This document shows positions 59,480 through 64,000 of a stretch of DNA of 64,000 bases, in pieces (position 1 is the first letter of the stretch; each line of letters opens with the position of its first letter). A program made the translations under genes and the position numbers. Origin of the DNA: Acidimicrobiales bacterium (GTDB taxonomy: Bacteria; Actinomycetota; Acidimicrobiia; Acidimicrobiales; Aldehydirespiratoraceae); assembly GCA_033344915.1 (NCBI GenBank), contig JAWPML010000001.1, forward strand, positions 1,980,369 through 2,044,368, in the 5' to 3' direction. The notes under the pieces were generated by a model, which made no database searches, was not told where the DNA came from, and worked only from the letters and a program-made list of their open reading frames with translations.

Positions 59480-60801
59480 GCCCCCAACAAGAGGAACAGA
59501 CCGGCGACGGTGTAGACGACCATCACGCCGAGCATCGGGTATTGCGATCGCACCGCCAGATCGTGGGGATAGCGGGTGATCGCCCGGTCGTGGGCGGCGG
59601 CGACGGCCAGGACGTGACCGATCGCGATGGCGAGCGTCTGCACCCACGCGATGACGTCGGGCGACACGAGCAGCCAGTCGATCGAGTAGTCCTTCGTCCC
59701 GAAGATGTCCCAGCCCCGCCCGTACGGGTCGCTGATCTGGATGAACATCCGCTGTCCGTCGAGCACGAGAAGGCTGAAGTAGTGGGCGACCGCGTACGCC
59801 GCGGCGATGGGCACGAGTGAGGGCCCGAACGCCGAGGCGAGATCCCGCTCCGCATCGCCGGTGATCGACGCCATGATGCTGACGGCGAGCATGTAGACGA
59901 GCCACACGGCGACGATGATGACAAGGAGGCCGAGCGTCTGGATGAGGGTGAGGCCCCAGCCGGTCGCGTCGCCACTGATGTCGAACCAGAACGAACTGCG
60001 GCTGAACCCGTCGAACGTCGTCGAGCCGAGCACCACCACGATGAAGGCGACCGTGCCGGCCGGGTTCGGCATCGTGGCGACGCCGGCGAGCGGGGGCCGG
60101 ATCCGGAAGCGCCGGTCCTCGTCCAGATGGAAGATCGCCATCGCCGAGAGCTTGGTGAACAACACCGCGAATCCATCGGCGCGCCGCACCCAGCCCCGGC
60201 CGTGCACGGCCGCACCGGCGAGCATCACGGCGCTGTAGAGCGTGAGGTAGACGCCGATCGAGCGGGGCGCCGATGCCGAGTGATAGGCGAGCTCGTACCA
60301 GAGGTACGAGAAGATCGCGACGACGGCCGGCCACACCGGTCCGGCCCCGCGATCGATGGGTGAGATCTCGGTCTGCGTCACCCTGGCCTTCACCCAGGCC
60401 GCCGTGTCGGCGATGGTGACGTAGGGGTTGAACGCTCGCCAGACGTCACCGAAGACGGCCGAGACGAACTGGAGTCCGACCCAGAACCAGATCAGGAACG
60501 CATCGCCGGAGATGTTGACCGCGAAGTTGGTGTTGCCCCACCACGCAGCCGACAGCACCACGCCGAAGAGGAACAGGCCGACCAGCTTGAGCAGCACCTC
60601 GACGATCCGGAAGAGCGGCCCGAGGGCGGAGAAGAGGACGCGTCCCCGTGCCGCGGCGGCGAGGTGGGGGCGTTCCCAGAAGGCGCCGAGCGCGACGAAC
60701 GAGATCGCGACCGAGAACCCGGCCGCCCAGGCCAGCTGCCACACGGGCAGAGGCAGATCCGTCCGGCCGCCGATGCCGTGGCCGAGGAGCTGCGCGATCA
60801 T
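59476..60801 (-). CDS. Polytopic membrane protein of a putative metal-handling operon
   Basis: A 441-residue integral membrane protein with ten or more helices. It opens with HGIGGRTDLPLPVWQLAWAAGFSVAISFVALGAFW. Similar proteins in actinobacteria are sometimes labelled fenitrothion hydrolase, a name I do not trust as function. It lies 13 bases after a cupredoxin-like lipoprotein gene, which overlaps the two-domain His/Asp-rich lipoprotein upstream. The set suggests a membrane system for a metal or redox cofactor. Many Trp and conserved Asp/His lie in the loops (DPYGRGWDIFGTKDYSIDW). Confidence 0.8.
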   Translation of the reverse strand: MIAQLLGHGIGGRTDLPLPVWQLAWAAGFSVAISFVALGAFWERPHLAAAARGRVLFSALGPLFRIVEVLLKLVGLFLFGVVLSAAWWGNTNFAVNISGDAFLIWFWVGLQFVSAVFGDVWRAFNPYVTIADTAAWVKARVTQTEISPIDRGAGPVWPAVVAIFSYLWYELAYHSASAPRSIGVYLTLYSAVMLAGAAVHGRGWVRRADGFAVLFTKLSAMAIFHLDEDRRFRIRPPLAGVATMPNPAGTVAFIVVVLGSTTFDGFSRSSFWFDISGDATGWGLTLIQTLGLLVIIVAVWLVYMLAVSIMASITGDAERDLASAFGPSLVPIAAAYAVAHYFSLLVLDGQRMFIQISDPYGRGWDIFGTKDYSIDWLLVSPDVIAWVQTLAIAIGHVLAVAAAHDRAITRYPHDLAVRSQYPMLGVMVVYTVAGLFLLLGA

Positions 60802-60814
60802 GCGCCTTCTCCGG

Positions 60815-61159
60815 TCACGAGACGGTCATCCGCAGGAGCAGGCGCCCGGAGCCCTCGAGTTCGACCTCGAAGGTGCCGGGTATCAACGCGTCGAAGGTGA
60901 GGTCTTCCTCGCCCTCGAGGATGTAGAGGTCGTAGCCGTGCACGTGGACGTCGTCGCCGGCGTCACCGGCAATCGTGATCTGGATACGGTCGCCGAGGCC
61001 CACCGACTCCTGGCGGGACCCGCCGACCAGCTCGCCGTCCTCGAAGTCGAGCATGATCGCGCCGTCGTCACCGCCCCCGCCGCCGTCGTCACCGCACCCG
61101 CTCGCGAGCAGGGCGATGACGATGGCGACCAGACCCACGATCCGGGCCGGGCGACTCAC
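60815..61159 (-). CDS. Cupredoxin-like lipoprotein
   Basis: A 114-residue secreted lipoprotein with a signal ending LLASGC (lipid Cys22), a Gly/Asp-rich linker and one beta-sandwich domain. GDDVHVHGYDLY and the ending GTFEVELEGSGRLLLRMTV resemble the EfeO/cupredoxin fold. The Cys copper ligand of blue-copper proteins is missing, so electron transfer is uncertain and metal binding through the His pair is more likely. The GTG at 61159 overlaps the stop of the preceding lipoprotein (GTGA). Confidence 0.82.
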   Translation of the reverse strand: MSRPARIVGLVAIVIALLASGCGDDGGGGGDDGAIMLDFEDGELVGGSRQESVGLGDRIQITIAGDAGDDVHVHGYDLYILEGEEDLTFDALIPGTFEVELEGSGRLLLRMTVS

Positions 61160-62127
61160 GACGCGACCGTCACGGTGGCGGAGGCGGCCACCGGCTCACC
61201 GTCGATCTCGTAGGGCATGTGATCGTTGGTGTACGCCACGACGGTGATCTCGACGTCTCCCGCCGGCAGGGCGGCGATGTGCGTCGCCGGACCGTAGAGA
61301 CGGCCGAGCTTCTGCCCGTTGGCGTAGATGTGCAGATGACCTTCACCGGCGACATGGTCGCCGTTCACGTGCTCGGGCGACAAGGTCATGCCGTCGACCG
61401 CGATGAACGCGTTCCAGCCCGACTTCGGGTCGACCTCGACGGCGAGCGCCAGCGAAACCGGATCGCCGGTCCACTCGACCGCCGCCGGATCGTCGTGTGA
61501 ATGCTCGTCGTGGGCGTGCTCGGGCACCGTGAACGTCGTCGTCGCCCGTAGCAGCTCTCCGTCGACGGCATAGGCGCGGTGGTCGTTGGCGGAGAGCTCG
61601 ACCGCGACCTCGACATCACCCTCCGGCACGCCGGCGTAGTAGATCGAGTCGTTGTAGAAGCGCAGGGCCTTCTCCCCGTCGAGGTAGAGGTGATAGTGGC
61701 CCTCGCCCTCCACATGGTCGGTGGACGCGGCCTCGGGGTTCACCGTGTAGTCGGTGCTGGTCACATGGACGTTGATGCCGCCGGCCGGATCGGCCTCGAC
61801 GTCGATCGCGATGGTGGGCACGACGTCGCCGGTGAACTCGACGGCTTCGCCGTGGTCGTGGCCACCGTCGTCGCCCATGTCGCCGTCGGCCATGCCGTCG
61901 TCATCGGTGTGGGTGCCGTCGTCGTCGTGGCTGTGTTCGCCGTCGTCGGCCATGTCGTCGTCCGCCATGCCATCAGCCATGTCGTCGGCGGTGTCGTCGC
62001 CGCCGACGTCGTCGGTGACATCACCGGGAGCGACATCGGTGTCGGCATCGTCGTCGCCGCAGGCCGCGGCGATCAGGGTGAGGGTCAGGAAGGCAGCGAG
62101 CAGCCGCCAGAACGCGCGTGAGCGCAT
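61156..62127 (-). CDS. Asp/His/Met-rich lipoprotein with duplicated domain
   Basis: A 323-residue lipoprotein. The signal ends IAAAC (Cys23). An extreme Asp-, His- and Met-rich region follows (about 24-95, with MADDD, DGEHSHDDD and GHDHGE). Two copies of one beta domain come next, the first with DHVEGEGHYHLYLDG and the second with DHVAGEGHLHIYANG, separated by EHAHDEHSHDD. The repeats share the pattern GDVE-V--AN/TNDH--Y-DGE. The composition strongly suggests binding of a divalent metal such as copper, zinc or nickel. First gene of the three-gene unit. The ATG at 62127 has GGAG about 9 nt upstream. Confidence 0.82.
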   Translation of the reverse strand: MRSRAFWRLLAAFLTLTLIAAACGDDDADTDVAPGDVTDDVGGDDTADDMADGMADDDMADDGEHSHDDDGTHTDDDGMADGDMGDDGGHDHGEAVEFTGDVVPTIAIDVEADPAGGINVHVTSTDYTVNPEAASTDHVEGEGHYHLYLDGEKALRFYNDSIYYAGVPEGDVEVAVELSANDHRAYAVDGELLRATTTFTVPEHAHDEHSHDDPAAVEWTGDPVSLALAVEVDPKSGWNAFIAVDGMTLSPEHVNGDHVAGEGHLHIYANGQKLGRLYGPATHIAALPAGDVEITVVAYTNDHMPYEIDGEPVAASATVTVAS

Positions 62128-62194
62128 GAGTGGATCTCCAGTCGTTCGTTCGTACTCGTCGTGTGCGGTCCCCGGCCGTGCCGGGGTGCAGGCC

Positions 62195-62581
62195 TCAGCG
62201 CGAGACGACGGGTGGACCGCGGCGACCGACGCCGGCGGGAACGAAGGCGACACGGGGACGTTGCGCCACTGCGGCCGGGGCCCAACCGGGTGCCGGCGCG
62301 ACGAGCGAAATCGAGGGGGCGAGCGAGGCCAGCAGGGTCGACCACGCGTCGATGACGCCGGAGCGCAACGTGCGAGCGAGGCGGAAGACGAGCGCGCCCG
62401 TGATGACACCGCCGAGCACGGCGGGAATGCCGACGAGCGCCGCAGCCGGGTCCGTCGTGGACGCGATGTCGGCGACGAGCGCCGTCGACGTGACCGACAG
62501 CACCGGAATCGCGAGCAGCCCGAGGATCATCCATACAGCCCGAGCGGCGTCAGCGTGGCGGTGCTCCCTCACGACCCCCAC
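62195..62581 (-). CDS. Small membrane protein, function unknown
   Basis: A 128-residue protein with two or three hydrophobic segments (VWMILGLLAIPVLSVTSTALVADI and ALVGIPAVLGGVITGALVF). A Pro/Arg-rich tail ending in VAFVPAGVGRRGPPVV follows. The start is GTG at 62581 or GTG at 62572. It lies 67 bases before the two-domain lipoprotein on the same strand and may belong to that unit. A tagged palindrome cluster lies just upstream. Confidence 0.6.
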   Translation of the reverse strand: MGVVREHRHADAARAVWMILGLLAIPVLSVTSTALVADIASTTDPAAALVGIPAVLGGVITGALVFRLARTLRSGVIDAWSTLLASLAPSISLVAPAPGWAPAAVAQRPRVAFVPAGVGRRGPPVVSR

Positions 62582-62596
62582 GGTACCAACCCCCCA

Positions 62597-62722
62597 TACC
62601 TTCTGGTGTCAGACCCCCGTACCTTCTCGGCCACGAAAGCGCCCGTTACCCGCGCTTCACCTGGGGTCTGACCCCCGCTTCACCTCGCCCGCTGAGATGG
62701 GACGGGACTCTGACCCCGGCGT
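62597..62722. repeat. Tagged palindrome cluster upstream of the small membrane gene
   Basis: Three GGGGTCTGACCCC-type cores. Copy 1 (62605-62619) is flanked by TACCTTCT on both sides (62597-62604, 62620-62627). Copy 2 (62663-62677) is flanked by CTTCACCT on both sides (62655-62662, 62678-62685). Copy 3 (about 62703-62717) is degenerate, with inverted flanks TGAGA and TCTCA. The cluster fills the gap up to the stop of the DUF6285 gene. It is related to the element at 25553-25629. Confidence 0.88.
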
Positions 62723-62723
62723 C

Positions 62724-63104
62724 TCAACTCTCGAGGGAGGGGTCGCGGTAGCGGGGGTTGGCGACGGCGAGTTTGGCGAGGGTCGTCGTCCACAGGGCGG
62801 CGGCGAGTTCGGCGTGGCGGGCGTCGAGCGAGCCCGCCCGGATGGCCGCGCTCAGGTCGGCCTCCGATGCCACGCCGAAGGCCGCGAGCATCTCGGCGTG
62901 GGCGGCCGCGTCCTCGGGCAATGCGCTGATCTCCCGCTCGGCGATGGCGAGGGCATTCGCCGCCACCCGCAGCAGGAAGCGGTCCCGCCCCTCGCTGCGG
63001 GGGCCGAGGTCATCGGCGAGGTAGGTCCGTACCGCGGCGACCAGTTCGGCGGCCGACGGCACGTCGTGCGGCCAGTTGTCGCGAGGCGGCGGACGATCGG
63101 TCAT
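62724..63104 (-). CDS. DUF6285-like protein
   Basis: A 126-residue soluble helical protein. The segment DVPSAAELVAAVRTYLADDLGPRSEGRDRFLLRVAANALAIAERE is typical of the small DUF6285 partners found beside actinobacterial phosphotransferases. Role unknown. Its ATG overlaps the phosphotransferase stop (ATGA), so the two proteins are probably made together. Its 3' end abuts the palindrome cluster. Confidence 0.82.
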   Translation of the reverse strand: MTDRPPPRDNWPHDVPSAAELVAAVRTYLADDLGPRSEGRDRFLLRVAANALAIAEREISALPEDAAAHAEMLAAFGVASEADLSAAIRAGSLDARHAELAAALWTTTLAKLAVANPRYRDPSLES

Positions 63105-64000
63105 GCCGCCAGCTCCGGTCGGAGCAGGAGCAGGATGTCGTACTCGTTCTCGACGACGCGGCGACCGATGGCCGCCTGTTCCATGGACGGCGACGCGCCC
63201 GACCGGTACTCGGCCCCCATGAACATCGTGATGACACCCCACCGCAGCGTGGCGAGCACCTCCCACCAGCGCAGCGTCTCCAGCGGGATCTCCCGCCCGC
63301 CCGCGGCCACGTAGGCCGCCACCAGGTCTTCCCGCGTCCCGATGCCGCCGACGGCGCCGTCGCCGCCGAAGCGCCACGCCCGGGCGCAGAGCCAGCCGAG
63401 ATCCTCGGCCGGGTCGCCGCGATGGGCGAGCTCCCAGTCGAGCACGGCGGTCAGCCCCGACGCGCCGACCAGCAGGTTGCCCATCCGGAAGTCGCCGTGG
63501 ACGACCGTGGGCGTGCCCATCGCCGGCCGATTGTCGTCGAGCCAGCGGAACGCCAGCTCGAACACCGGGTGCGGATCGCCGATCAGGTCGAAGGTGGACC
63601 GCTGCGCCGCCACCGGATCCTCCAGCAGCGCCAGGAAGCCCTCGACGGGTGCCGGGTCGAGGGCATGGATCGCCGCCAACTCCCGACCGCAGTCCGCGAC
63701 GAAGCACGACCGGGCCGCGGCGAACTCGTCGTCGCGCAGGATCTTGCGGGCGATCGACTCACCCTCCACCCGCTCGGAGATCGTGAAGCTCGGTCCGATC
63801 GGATGGTCGCCGCTCGCCGACGACCGCACGATCTCGGGCACCGTCACTCCCCCGGCGTGCGCGTGGCGCAACAGCGCCGGTTCGTCGATCGGGTCGGTGA
63901 GACCGCCGGTGCGATTGCGCTGGAGGATCAGGGGACGACCGTCGACCGAGAACGACCACGTCTCGCGGCTGGCGCCGGCTGACAGGCGTCGGAGGTCGGT
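63101..64000 (-). CDS. APH-family phosphotransferase, N-terminus cut off
   Basis: The C-terminal 299 codons of an aminoglycoside-phosphotransferase-fold kinase. The catalytic loop is VVHGDFRMGNLL (HGD-x4-N) and the metal site is VLDWELAHRGDPAEDLGWL. ETWSFSVDGRPLILQR and SFTISERVEGESIARKIL belong to the N-lobe. Relatives with a small DUF6285 partner are found near acyl-CoA dehydrogenases and may phosphorylate hydroxyacyl substrates. That is inference. The start lies beyond the right edge. Confidence 0.9.
   Translation of the reverse strand, partial: TDLRRLSAGASRETWSFSVDGRPLILQRNRTGGLTDPIDEPALLRHAHAGGVTVPEIVRSSASGDHPIGPSFTISERVEGESIARKILRDDEFAAARSCFVADCGRELAAIHALDPAPVEGFLALLEDPVAAQRSTFDLIGDPHPVFELAFRWLDDNRPAMGTPTVVHGDFRMGNLLVGASGLTAVLDWELAHRGDPAEDLGWLCARAWRFGGDGAVGGIGTREDLVAAYVAAGGREIPLETLRWWEVLATLRWGVITMFMGAEYRSGASPSMEQAAIGRRVVENEYDILLLLRPELAA

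Noticed and set aside
57332-60334. 1000-residue frame joining the M23 peptidase to upstream sequence
   Set aside because: Only residues from 58636 on look like protein (signal peptide, coiled coil, LytM). The upstream part is antisense to the hydrolase and out of frame with the membrane gene.
1-64000. CRISPR array, prophage, insertion sequence or RNA gene
   Set aside because: No spaced direct repeats, integrase, transposase or capsid frames were found. No gap is large enough for rRNA, and I found no tRNA cloverleaf.

Overview
The window is a gene-dense, very GC-rich chromosomal segment from an actinobacterium, most likely of class Acidimicrobiia. Signs of this lineage are a mycothiol ligase (mshC), two F420-linked proteins (an LLM-class oxidoreductase and npdG), a phosphatidylinositol-mannoside type cluster (pgsA-patA-pimA), Thr/Ser-rich lipoprotein linkers and a large share of apparently leaderless genes. 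I see no rRNA, tRNA, CRISPR array, prophage or insertion sequence. No gap longer than about 150 bases lacks a gene.

The minus strand carries an old actinobacterial housekeeping block. Read 5' to 3' (right to left) it is thrS, HIT hydrolase, membrane protein, pgsA, patA-like, pimA-like, lemA, M48-like, DUF3048, pdxS, pdxT, unknown, yebC, (insert), ruvC-ruvA-ruvB, queA, (insert), tgt, MFS, yajC-secD-secF, apt, rel, hisS, aspS. From memory this follows the Rv2614c to Rv2572c order of Mycobacterium tuberculosis. The inserts are accessory. At 10041-19754 there are DUF3237, DUF2461, DMF-amidase-like, MFS, LLM oxidoreductase, redoxin and DinB genes. At 23142-32466 there are YdcF, an ABC exporter, a sulfatase plus aminotransferase, an LCAT-like lipase and a DinB-MOSC fusion. 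The right third (43784-64000) holds plsC, mshC, npdG, fabI, an RmlD-like reductase, two CNNM/CorC proteins, a heterodimeric ABC exporter, TauE, thiN, two envelope proteases, a putative metal-handling operon (59476-62127) and a phosphotransferase cut by the window edge.

The main discovery is at 17316-18479. A 387-codon redoxin gene has an in-frame UGA exactly where the first cysteine of a CxxC active site should be. A bacterial-SECIS-like hairpin with a GGUC-containing loop follows it, and a DsbD-alpha-like domain with its own Cys pair lies downstream in the same frame. It is very probably a selenoprotein. Other notable points are a queuine tRNA-ribosyltransferase that has lost all three zinc cysteines, at least two genes whose only sensible start codon is AUC, an M48 homologue with no zinc ligands next to LemA, and two loci of GGGGTCAGACCCC palindromes flanked by locus-specific 8-nt tags. 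A recurring TANNNT-N(5-8)-start arrangement marks leaderless transcription and helps fix many start codons.
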